9,136 bases of DNA from NCBI GenBank assembly GCA_944321005.1, contig CALUJT010000073.1, forward strand, positions 1 to 9,136, written 5' to 3'. Under the pieces are notes generated by a model. It ran no database searches. It was not told the DNA's origin and saw only the letters and a list, made by a program, of their open reading frames with translations. Below, piece by piece: positions 1 through 5,714 of the stretch (positions are counted from its first letter, which is position 1; every line of letters begins with the position of its first letter). This DNA comes from an uncultured Atopobiaceae bacterium (GTDB taxonomy: Bacteria; Actinomycetota; Coriobacteriia; Coriobacteriales; Atopobiaceae). A program made the position numbers and the translations under genes.

Positions 1-425
1 AGGCGCTGCTTCATGCCGAGCGAGTAGGCCTTCACGCGCCGATGGTCAATCGGGTCAAGACCCACGAGGCCGAGCAGGTCGTCCGCGACGTCGCCCGCGT
101 GCGTCATGCCGAGCGCGAGCGCCTTGGCAACGAGGTTGTCGCGCGCGGTGAGGCTGGCAAGCACGCCGGGACTCTCGATGAGGGCACCGATGCGCGAGAA
201 GCCCTGCGGCGTGGCGCCGCCGCGCTCCGGGTCGCCAAAGAGGACGACCTCGCCTGCCGTGGGACGCGCCAGACCCGCAATCATCTTCATGGTGGTGGAC
301 TTGCCCGAGCCGTTCTTGCCCACGAAGCCGTAGATGTCTCCGGCGGCGACGGTCATGTCCAGGTTGTCCACGGCCAGCTTGCGGCGATAGCGCTTGGTGA
401 GGCCGTGCGTCTCGATGACGTTCAC
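1..425 (-). CDS. BcrA/LanF-type ABC transporter ATP-binding protein (5' part only)
   Basis: This is the N-terminal 141 residues of an ABC ATPase that runs off the left edge of the window. Translation from a GTG at 425 is supported by AAGGAG a few bases upstream. The Walker A motif GKNGSGKST lies at residues 36-44. The segment IGALIESPG replaces the usual Q-loop sequence and is typical of bacitracin-resistance/lantibiotic-immunity ATPases. The signature motif appears as SLGMKQR at residues 135-141, where the window ends. Proteins of this family energise a separate membrane permease and usually export or remove peptide antibiotics or envelope-active compounds; the permease would be expected beyond base 1. 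The gene follows a response-regulator gene on the same strand after 114 bases, which suits a stress-inducible resistance module. Family assignment is firm; substrate and physiological role are inferred. Confidence 0.9.
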   Translation of the reverse strand, partial: MNVIETHGLTKRYRRKLAVDNLDMTVAAGDIYGFVGKNGSGKSTTMKMIAGLARPTAGEVVLFGDPERGGATPQGFSRIGALIESPGVLASLTARDNLVAKALALGMTHAGDVADDLLGLVGLDPIDHRRVKAYSLGMKQR

Positions 426-469
426 GCGAGCTCCTTTCTAGAGGCTGCCTCCCAGTCTGGCAGGCAGAC

Positions 470-497
470 CTTTAGAAACCGTGAGTCAAATCTAAAG
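470..497 (-). promoter_or_regulatory. Inverted repeat upstream of the ABC ATPase gene, possible operator
   Basis: CTTTAGA (470-476) and TCTAAAG (491-497) form perfect 7-base inverted arms separated by 14 bases, so the half-site centres are 21 bases apart, about two helical turns. On the minus strand the spacer contains TTGACT, which resembles a -35 box, but I see no good -10 hexamer at the right distance. The repeat lies 45-72 bases before the GTG of the ATPase gene and is AT-rich in a GC-rich setting. It could be a binding site for the neighbouring response regulator, or another dimeric regulator. OmpR-family proteins more often bind direct repeats, so the assignment is tentative. Confidence 0.4.
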
Positions 498-508
498 AAA
501 TCTTGAGA

Positions 509-543
509 GTGATCCAATTGGGGATAGGCCCCTCTTTGATCAC
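509..543 (-). terminator. Imperfect hairpin overlapping the response-regulator stop codon
   Basis: GTGATC (509-514) pairs with GATCAC (538-543), and GGGG (520-523) pairs with CCCC (529-532) around the loop ATAGG. Between the two stems, a partly mismatched section includes AA/TT pairs. On the minus strand the structure includes the TGA stop of the response-regulator gene and is followed by a moderately T-rich stretch (TCTCAAGATTTCTTT), so it could end or attenuate transcription before the ABC genes. No clean T-run follows, so termination may be partial. Confidence 0.4.
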
Positions 544-1250
544 GCGAGCTTGAAGCCCATGCCCCAGACGGTCTTGAGGTAGTCGTCGGTGCCGGTGGCA
601 CGCAGCTTGGCGCGGATGTTGGAGACGTGCGCCGCAACGGTGGAGTCGTCGCCGGCGAAGGGCTCGCCCCACGCCAGCTCGAAGAGCTCCGACTTTGAGA
701 ACACGCGGTTGGGCCTGCGAACGAGGGTCTCGAGGATGTTGAACTCGATCTTGGTGAGCGCGACCTCCCCGCCCTTCTCGCCGGCCTCGCCGGGAGCTAC
801 CGCGAGAGTGCGCGCCTCAGGGTCGAGCGTCCAGCGCTGCCAGCGCAGAACCTCTCCGCCCCGGGCCTCCGCCCCGCGGTGTCGAAGCTGCACCTCCACG
901 CGCGCTGCCAGCTCGTCAAGGTCAAAGGGCTTGGTGAGGTAGTCGTCGGCACCCAGGCGCAGCAGGTCGATCTTGTCCGCCGCCGTGGTGCGCGCGGAGA
1001 TCACGATGACGGGCGTCGCCTCGTCGCGCCCGCGGATGAGCCCAACGAGCTCCTCCCCCGTTGCGCCCGGAAGCATGAGGTCGCAGATGACGACGTCGAA
1101 GGCCACGTCCTTCTCGCCCGCGCCGCCCAGCAGCAGGCGCGCCTCGGAGCCCGAGAACGCCTGCGTCACTGCGTGACCGTCGCGCGTGAGCCGCGTCGTC
1201 ACCACGTCGTTGATCGCCGCGTCGTCCTCTATCACCAGCACCCGCGCCAT
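540..1250 (-). CDS. OmpR/PhoB-family two-component response regulator
   Basis: A 236-residue DNA-binding response regulator, a normal length for the family. The receiver domain (about residues 3-120) has the acidic pair D9/D10, the phospho-acceptor D57 in VVICDLMLPG, S85 at the conserved Thr/Ser position and K107 in YLTKPFD. The C-terminal winged-helix domain (about 135-236) has ALTKIEFNILETLVRRPNRV and ends with YLKTVWGMGFKLA, both typical of the Trans_reg_C family. The ATG at 1250 was chosen because the protein begins with the canonical MARVLVIEDD and GAGGAG lies just upstream; the frame stays open to 1418, but the extra residues do not resemble a receiver domain. A cognate histidine kinase would phosphorylate D57, but none is present here. 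The gene is transcribed away from the importer operon and toward the BcrA-like ABC ATPase, which is its likeliest target or partner. Signal and regulon are unknown. Confidence 0.95.
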   Translation of the reverse strand: MARVLVIEDDAAINDVVTTRLTRDGHAVTQAFSGSEARLLLGGAGEKDVAFDVVICDLMLPGATGEELVGLIRGRDEATPVIVISARTTAADKIDLLRLGADDYLTKPFDLDELAARVEVQLRHRGAEARGGEVLRWQRWTLDPEARTLAVAPGEAGEKGGEVALTKIEFNILETLVRRPNRVFSKSELFELAWGEPFAGDDSTVAAHVSNIRAKLRATGTDDYLKTVWGMGFKLA

Positions 1251-1290
1251 GTCTCTCCTCTGCGTGCAAAAGTGCCTGTCCCTCCCGCAC

Positions 1291-1324
1291 ATCATATTGT
1301 AAGGGTGCCACCGGGCTCGCGTAA
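1291..1324 (-). promoter_or_regulatory. Candidate promoter for the response-regulator gene
   Basis: On the minus strand TACAAT (complement of 1296-1301) matches the -10 consensus at five of six positions and overlaps a second possible -10, TATGAT (complement of 1291-1296). A poor -35 candidate, TTACGC (complement of 1319-1324), lies 17 bases upstream. The -10 is about 40 bases before the ATG at 1250. The AT-rich -10 stands out against the GC-rich background, but the -35 is weak, so activator dependence is possible. Confidence 0.35.
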
Positions 1325-1368
1325 GAAATCCCCCCGTCAGCATCAGCCACCCGTAAATGACCGTCAGC
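1320..1368. repeat. Direct repeat pair CGTAA...CCGTCAGC in the divergent intergenic region
   Basis: CCGTCAGC occurs at 1334-1341 and again at 1361-1368, and each copy is preceded by CGTAA (1320-1324 and 1352-1356). The spacing between CGTAA and CCGTCAGC differs (9 versus 4 bases). The repeat lies between the divergent response-regulator and substrate-binding-protein genes, overlapping the candidate minus-strand promoter. OmpR-family regulators commonly bind direct repeats, so autoregulation or regulation of the importer is possible; chance recurrence is also possible. The nearest plus-strand candidate -10 is the weak TATGGT at 1418-1423, inside the palindrome CCATATGG (1415-1422), with no convincing -35. 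Confidence 0.25.
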
Positions 1369-1488
1369 GCTGCGCAAGGGCTCGCCCGCGACGCCCTTTG
1401 CCGCACGAGACGCGCCATATGGTGAACCCCGGACGAAGCCGGCAGACAAAGCTACCGGCCAACGAACAGGGCATCGAAGGGAGCTCTC

Positions 1489-2637
1489 GTGAAGAACAGC
1501 GTCACCGCCACCGGCGGCATCTCTCGCCGCTCATTCCTCGGCATGCTCGGCATGGCGGGCTTTGCCTGCGCGGCGGGCCTCGGCCTCACCGGCTGCGAGG
1601 ACAGCGCCGCCCCCGCGACGGAGGCCGTTGACTACAACTCCATGTCGCTGGACGACATCATCGCCCAGGCCAAGGAGGAGGGGCAGATCAACTCTGTGGG
1701 CATGCCGGACACCTGGGCCAACTGGGTCGGCACCTGGGACGACATCGAGGAGAAGTACGGCATCACGCAGGCCGACCAGGACATGTCCTCCGCCGAGGAG
1801 ATCGCCATGTTCAAGCAGGAGGGCACCGACGGCACCAAGGACATCGGTGACGTGGGCCAGCAGTGGGGCCCCACGGCCGAGGCCGAGGGCGTGACCCTCA
1901 AGTACAAGACCAGCTACTGGGACGAGATCCCCGACTGGGCCAAGGACGACGACGGCGACTGGGTCGTGGGCTACTACGGCACGATGTCGATCATCTCCAA
2001 CGATGACCAGGTCCCCAACCCGCCCACGACGCTCGCCGAGCTCGCCGACGGCGACTACAAGGTCTCCATCGGCGACATCACCGCGGCGGCGGCCGCGCAG
2101 CACGCGGTGCTCGCCATCGCCGTCGCCCTGGGCGGCGGCCTCGACGACATGCAGCCCGCCTACGACTTCATCACCAAGATCGCCGAGGCCGGCCGCCTGG
2201 ACGTCTCCGACGTCTCCGTCGCCCGCCTGGAGTCCGGCGAGGTCGCCGTGGGCCTCAACTGGGACTACAACTCCCTCAACTACCGCGCGCAGATCGTCGA
2301 GAACAACCCCGACGCCAAGTTCACGGTGAGCATCCCCACCGACGGCTCCGTGCAGTCCGGCTACGCCACCATCATCAACGTCAACGCCCCGCACCCCGCC
2401 GCGGCCTGCCTCGCCCGCGAGTACATCCTCTCCGACGAGGGCCAGATCAACCTCGCCCGCGGCTACGCCACGCCCATCCGCAGCTCCGTCGAGCTCCCGG
2501 AGGACGTCAAGGCGCTGCGCCTGCCGGACGAGCAGTACGGTGACCAGGTCCAGTCCATCGACTACGAGAAGTGGACCGACGTCACCAACGAGCTCGTGAC
2601 CTGGTACCAGGAGAACATCATCCCCATCCTGGGCTAA
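1489..2637 (+). CDS. ABC importer substrate-binding lipoprotein with Tat signal
   Basis: A 382-residue extracellular solute-binding protein. The GTG start at 1489 is preceded by GAAGGGAG. The N-terminus has a twin-arginine motif (SRRSFLG, R13-R14), a hydrophobic stretch, and the lipobox LTGC with predicted lipidation at C36, so the product should be exported folded through Tat and anchored to the outer face of the membrane. The mature part looks like a type 2 periplasmic-binding fold of the Fe3+/polyamine/phosphonate/sugar-phosphate group (SBP_bac_6 or SBP_bac_8-like): GYYGTMSIISND near 161-172, an alanine-rich helix near 198-214, NWDYNSLNYR at 258-266, and a C-terminal ILSDEGQINLARGYATPIR. 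I do not see the adjacent tyrosine pair typical of FbpA-type ferric-binding proteins at the corresponding place, which argues mildly against iron. It is the first gene of the importer set and is separated from the permeases by strong hairpins, which would allow higher expression of the binding protein. Substrate is unknown. Confidence 0.93.
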   Translation: MKNSVTATGGISRRSFLGMLGMAGFACAAGLGLTGCEDSAAPATEAVDYNSMSLDDIIAQAKEEGQINSVGMPDTWANWVGTWDDIEEKYGITQADQDMSSAEEIAMFKQEGTDGTKDIGDVGQQWGPTAEAEGVTLKYKTSYWDEIPDWAKDDDGDWVVGYYGTMSIISNDDQVPNPPTTLAELADGDYKVSIGDITAAAAAQHAVLAIAVALGGGLDDMQPAYDFITKIAEAGRLDVSDVSVARLESGEVAVGLNWDYNSLNYRAQIVENNPDAKFTVSIPTDGSVQSGYATIINVNAPHPAAACLAREYILSDEGQINLARGYATPIRSSVELPEDVKALRLPDEQYGDQVQSIDYEKWTDVTNELVTWYQENIIPILG

Positions 2638-2675
2638 CGGCACGACGATCACCCGCCGCCGTCATCGGCGCACCC

Positions 2676-2703
2676 GGGCGGCCTCAGGGCCGCCCTTCTT
2701 CTT
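2676..2703 (+). terminator. Intrinsic (partial) terminator between binding-protein and permease genes
   Basis: GGGCGGCC (2676-2683) pairs perfectly with GGCCGCCC (2688-2695) around a TCAG tetraloop, followed directly by TTCTTCTT (2696-2703). An 8-bp GC stem plus a T-rich tail is a credible Rho-independent terminator. It begins 38 bases after the stop of the substrate-binding gene and precedes the permease gene, so it probably ends a fraction of transcripts and keeps the binding protein in excess over the membrane components. Confidence 0.7.
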
Positions 2704-2712
2704 GGGACCCAT

Positions 2713-2752
2713 CGTCCTTCTCGCCAGCAGGCCCTGCGGGGCGAGAAGGACG
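2713..2752 (+). other. Long GC-rich hairpin in the leader of the permease genes
   Basis: CGTCCTTCTCGCC (2713-2725) is perfectly complementary to GGCGAGAAGGACG (2740-2752), giving a 13-bp stem. An inner stem GCAG/CTGC (2727-2730 with 2734-2737) closes a three-base loop. No T-run follows, so this is more likely an RNA-stability or processing element than a terminator. It stands just after the terminator-like hairpin and 46 bases before the permease GTG. Such structures protect the upstream message from 3' exonucleases or mark a cleavage site. The function is inferred; the structure is seen directly. Confidence 0.6.
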
Positions 2753-2798
2753 GTCTCCCCCGACGTCCGTCATCACAGAAACCGTGTAAGGAGGTACC

Positions 2799-3752
2799 GT
2801 GGCAGACATCTCTCAGGCAGGCGCCACCCTCACCGCAGACGTCCCCGTGTCAGGGGCGGGAAGAACCGCCGCCCACGCCTCGGCCGAGAAGGCCAGGCAA
2901 CCGAGGGGCCGCAAGTGGGTCGGCTACATCGCCTTTGTCCCCTTCCTGCTCGTGATCGTGGGATACGAGCTGCTTCCGCTCGCGCAGCTCGTCCTGGACA
3001 GCCTCGTGGGCAAGGAGTCCGGCGCCCTTGGCCTCGAGAACTTTATCAAGGTCTTCACCACCCCGCTCTACCAGCAGTCCATTATCAATAGCGTGTGGAT
3101 CAGCCTGGTCTCGGCCCTTGTGGGCATCGTCGTGTCGTTCCTTGCCGCGCGCTTTGCCTACGAGTCGAGCGAGCGCGTGCGCAACGCCTTCACGATGGTC
3201 CTCAACATGATGTCCAACTTCTCGGGCGTGCCCCTGGCGTTTGCCTTCATGATCCTCATGGGCAACTCCGGCGTCCTCACCATCCTGGGCGAGCGGTGGG
3301 GTATCCCCTTCCTCGCGGACTTTGACCTCTATACCGGCGAGGGCCTGCTCGTGCTCTACATCTACTTCCAGATCCCGCTGGCGACGCTGCTGCTCCTGCC
3401 CGCCTTCAGCGGCATCAGGAAGTCGTGGCGCGAGGCGGCGATCATCCTGCAGGCATCCCCGCTGGACTACTGGTTCAGGATCGTGATCCCCAACCTCATG
3501 CCGTCCATCCTGGGCACCCTCTCCGTGCTCTTCTCCAACGCGCTGGCCGCGTACGCCACCGCCTTTGCCGTCGTCATGAACAACTACGCGCTGCTCCCCC
3601 TGCAGATCACGTCCAAGTTCAAGGGCGACGTGCAGATCGACGCCGCGACGGGCGGGGCGCTGGCCGTGGTGCTCATCATCCTGATGGTCGTCTGCACGCT
3701 CATCAACAACTACTTCACCAAGCGCGCGTCAAAGGGGCGTGAGATCATATGA
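2799..3752 (+). CDS. ABC importer permease, PotB-like (first)
   Basis: A 317-residue binding-protein-dependent transport permease. The GTG start at 2799 follows a near-perfect Shine-Dalgarno, TAAGGAGGT (2787-2795). A polar, Ala/Gly/Arg-rich cytoplasmic extension of about 40 residues precedes six likely membrane segments (about 42-66, 97-120, 141-163, 182-205, 236-260, 285-305). The cytoplasmic EAA loop, which docks onto the ATPase, is at about 209-235 (SWREAAIILQASPLDYW...IPNLMP). The usually conserved glycine of EAAxxxG is Q218 here. The stop codon overlaps the start of the next gene (ATGA at 3749-3752), so the two permeases are translationally coupled and probably form a heterodimeric channel. 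Its closest relatives should be the PotB/FbpB/AfuB-type permeases; the transported compound is not evident. Confidence 0.92.
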   Translation: MADISQAGATLTADVPVSGAGRTAAHASAEKARQPRGRKWVGYIAFVPFLLVIVGYELLPLAQLVLDSLVGKESGALGLENFIKVFTTPLYQQSIINSVWISLVSALVGIVVSFLAARFAYESSERVRNAFTMVLNMMSNFSGVPLAFAFMILMGNSGVLTILGERWGIPFLADFDLYTGEGLLVLYIYFQIPLATLLLLPAFSGIRKSWREAAIILQASPLDYWFRIVIPNLMPSILGTLSVLFSNALAAYATAFAVVMNNYALLPLQITSKFKGDVQIDAATGGALAVVLIILMVVCTLINNYFTKRASKGREII

Positions 3753-4573
3753 GTTCCAAGACCAAGGCCGTCAAGGCTGCCGCCCCCGGCAAGAAGACGC
3801 CGCTGGCCGCCAAGATCTTCCTGGGCATCGTTGGCCTGTACCTGCTGGTGCCGTTTCTCACCACGCTCGTGTACTCGCTCTTCGTCGAGTGGACCGACGT
3901 CCTTCCCTCGGGCTTCACGCTGCGCAACTACGCGGAGCTCTTCACCAACTCGACGTTCTGGTTCTCCATCGGGCGCACGCTTATCCTGTGCCTGGTGAGC
4001 GTGGCCATCACCATCGTTCTTCTCCTCCTGGCCATGTACGTCGTGGTGGCCGTCAACCGCAGGCTGGGCCGCTTCATGCAGTTCGTCTGCATGATCCCGT
4101 ACGCGCTGCAGGGCGTCATCCTCTCCATCGGCATCATCTCGCTCTACACCGGCACCGGCACGATCCTCTCCAACCGCATGTTCATGCTCTTTGGCGCCTA
4201 TACGATCCTCGTGCTTCCCTACATCTACCAGGGCATCCGCAACGCGCTCAACGCCATCGACGCCAACATGCTCATCCAGGCCGCCGAGATGCTCGGCTGC
4301 GGCCGCTTCCGCGCCTACGTGCAGGTAGTGCTCCCCAACATCGTGTCGGGCATCCTGGTCTCGAGCCTTCTCGCCGAGAGCATCGTCTTTGGCGACTTCG
4401 TCCTCGCCAACAACATCGCCGGCACCAACTACCAGAACATCCAGGTGTTCCTGCAGGCCAACATGGCCCGCTCGAGCGGACTCTCCAGCGCCATCGTTGT
4501 CGTCATCTTCCTGGTGGTGGCAGCGGTGACCGCAGTGGTCCTCAAGCTCCAGCACACTTCCCAGAAGCAGTAA
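3749..4573 (+). CDS. ABC importer permease, PotC-like (second)
   Basis: A 274-residue membrane protein of the BPD_transp_1 family, the usual size for PotC-type subunits. The ATG at 3749 overlaps the stop of the preceding permease gene by four bases, so translation is probably coupled; the upstream sequence is purine-rich but holds no strong independent ribosome binding site. A basic N-terminus (residues 1-22) precedes about six membrane segments (near 24-45, 75-100, 110-137, 145-165, 195-217, 247-266). The EAA loop lies at about 177-202 (QAAEMLGCGRFRAYVQVVLPN); it keeps the conserved glycine (G183) but has Q177 in place of the usual glutamate. It pairs with the upstream permease to form the channel and should bind the ATPase encoded 12 bases downstream. 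Confidence 0.92.
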   Translation: MSSKTKAVKAAAPGKKTPLAAKIFLGIVGLYLLVPFLTTLVYSLFVEWTDVLPSGFTLRNYAELFTNSTFWFSIGRTLILCLVSVAITIVLLLLAMYVVVAVNRRLGRFMQFVCMIPYALQGVILSIGIISLYTGTGTILSNRMFMLFGAYTILVLPYIYQGIRNALNAIDANMLIQAAEMLGCGRFRAYVQVVLPNIVSGILVSSLLAESIVFGDFVLANNIAGTNYQNIQVFLQANMARSSGLSSAIVVVIFLVVAAVTAVVLKLQHTSQKQ

Positions 4574-4585
4574 GGAGAAGCCCAG

Positions 4586-5632
4586 ATGGCTTACATCGAA
4601 TTCAAGGACGTCGTCAAGCGCTTTGGCGACAACACCGTCCTCGACCACATCAGCTTTGGCATCCAGCAGGGCGACCTCGTGACCCTGCTCGGCCCCTCCG
4701 GCTGCGGCAAGTCCACGCTGCTGCGCTGCCTCTCCGGACTCGAGACCGTCACCGAGGGCAAGATCGTCCTCGACGGCCGCGACGTCACCAACGTGCCCGC
4801 CAGCAAGCGCAACATCGGCATGGTCTTCCAGCAGTACAGCCTCTTCCCCAACATGACCGTCGAGCAGAACGTCGCCTTTGGCCTCAAGATGAAGAAGGTC
4901 GACCCCGCCACGATCGAGAGGAAGGTCGCCGAGGCCATCGCGATGGTCGAGCTCTCCGGAAAGGAGAAGGCCTACCCGTCGAGCCTCTCCGGCGGCCAGC
5001 AGCAGCGCGCCGCGCTCGCCCGCTCCATCGTGACCGAGCCGGCGGTCCTGCTCCTCGACGAGCCGCTCTCGGCCATCGACGCCAAGCTCCGCAAGGCGCT
5101 CCAGTCCCGCATCCGCGAGATTCACCAGGAGCTCGGCCTCACCACGATCTTCGTCACGCACGACCAGGACGAGGCCATGGTCATGTCCGACGTCATTCAG
5201 CTCTTCCACTCCGGCCGCATCGAGCAGGCCGGCAGCCCCGTCGAGGTCTACACCAGCCCCGTGTCCGAGTTCGCCGCGAGCTTCATCGGAAGCTACAACC
5301 AGCTCTCCGCGAGCGACTTCACCGCGCTCACGGGCGTTCCGGTGCCACAGGGCAACGTGGTTGCCATCAGGCCGGAGACCATCGGCATCAGCCGCGAGAG
5401 GCCTGACGAGAAGGACGCGCACCTCGTCGACGGCACCGTGGTGGACTCCACCCCGCGCGGCAACGTCCTGCGCTACACCGTGAGGCTCGAGGGCGGGACC
5501 ACCGTCTTCGTTGACGTTCTCTTCCGCAGCTTCCACATGTTCGACCGCGGGAACAAGGTCTACCTCTCCCTCCCAGAGCGCGACTGCCTCGTCATCCCGG
5601 TCAACGCTGCAAGCGCCCGAACCGCCGCCTAG
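4586..5632 (+). CDS. ABC importer ATP-binding protein with C-terminal TOBE domain (PotA/FbpC-like)
   Basis: A 348-residue ATPase that powers the importer. Nucleotide-binding motifs are complete: Walker A GPSGCGKST (36-44), Q-loop Q82 in MVFQQYSLFPN, signature LSGGQQQRAALARS (134-147), Walker B LLLDEP (155-160), D-loop SAIDA (162-166) and the switch histidine H192 in VTHDQDEA. After about residue 235 there is a C-terminal regulatory extension; VVAIRPETIGI (258-268) and the following beta-rich part fit a TOBE domain as in PotA, FbpC and CysA. AAGGAG (4572-4577) overlaps the previous stop codon and gives eight bases of spacing to the ATG. The gene is in one apparent transcription unit with the permeases. 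The family covers polyamine, ferric, sulfate, phosphonate and sugar-phosphate importers, so the motifs alone do not set the substrate. Confidence 0.95.
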   Translation: MAYIEFKDVVKRFGDNTVLDHISFGIQQGDLVTLLGPSGCGKSTLLRCLSGLETVTEGKIVLDGRDVTNVPASKRNIGMVFQQYSLFPNMTVEQNVAFGLKMKKVDPATIERKVAEAIAMVELSGKEKAYPSSLSGGQQQRAALARSIVTEPAVLLLDEPLSAIDAKLRKALQSRIREIHQELGLTTIFVTHDQDEAMVMSDVIQLFHSGRIEQAGSPVEVYTSPVSEFAASFIGSYNQLSASDFTALTGVPVPQGNVVAIRPETIGISRERPDEKDAHLVDGTVVDSTPRGNVLRYTVRLEGGTTVFVDVLFRSFHMFDRGNKVYLSLPERDCLVIPVNAASARTAA

Positions 5633-5662
5633 GACGGCGTCACCTCGAGCCCTTCCTTCCTC

Positions 5663-5695
5663 GCCCGGTCCGTGCCCTCCCCGCACGGGCCGGGC
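5663..5695 (+). other. Intergenic hairpin between ATPase and PHP hydrolase genes
   Basis: GCCCGGTCCGTGC (5663-5675) pairs with GCACGGGCCGGGC (5683-5695), a 13-bp stem with a single G-U wobble and a seven-base loop (CCTCCCC). No T-run follows (the next bases are ACGTACG), so it is not a classical terminator. It lies in the 82-base gap between the ATPase stop and the PHP ATG, 10 bases before GGAGG, and could affect message processing or ribosome access for the PHP gene. Confidence 0.5.
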
Positions 5696-5714
5696 ACGTA
5701 CGAACGGAGGCGAC

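Noticed and set aside
1304..1312. GGTGGCACC on the minus strand upstream of the response regulator, resembling the T-box core
   Set aside because: Only the nine-base core matches; the flanking conserved bases, specifier stem and terminator are not seen, and the downstream gene is not an amino-acid gene.
1251..1418. Upstream extension of the response regulator to an ATG at 1418
   Set aside because: The extra 56 residues do not resemble a receiver domain, and the ATG at 1250 has a good ribosome binding site and the canonical N-terminus.
1489..2637. Assignment of the importer as a ferric iron system (FbpABC)
   Set aside because: The architecture allows it, but the adjacent tyrosine pair expected in ferric-binding proteins is not seen, and the neighbouring PHP hydrolases give no iron context.
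1531..2652. A 373-codon open frame antisense to the binding-protein gene
   Set aside because: Val/Gly/Asp/Leu-rich low-complexity translation, no ribosome binding site evidence, and it lies opposite a convincing lipoprotein gene.
3739..5406. A 555-codon open frame on the plus strand overlapping the second permease and ATPase genes
   Set aside because: It is a shifted frame of two well-supported genes, rich in R, P, H and G with no domain; it results from the strong third-position GC bias.
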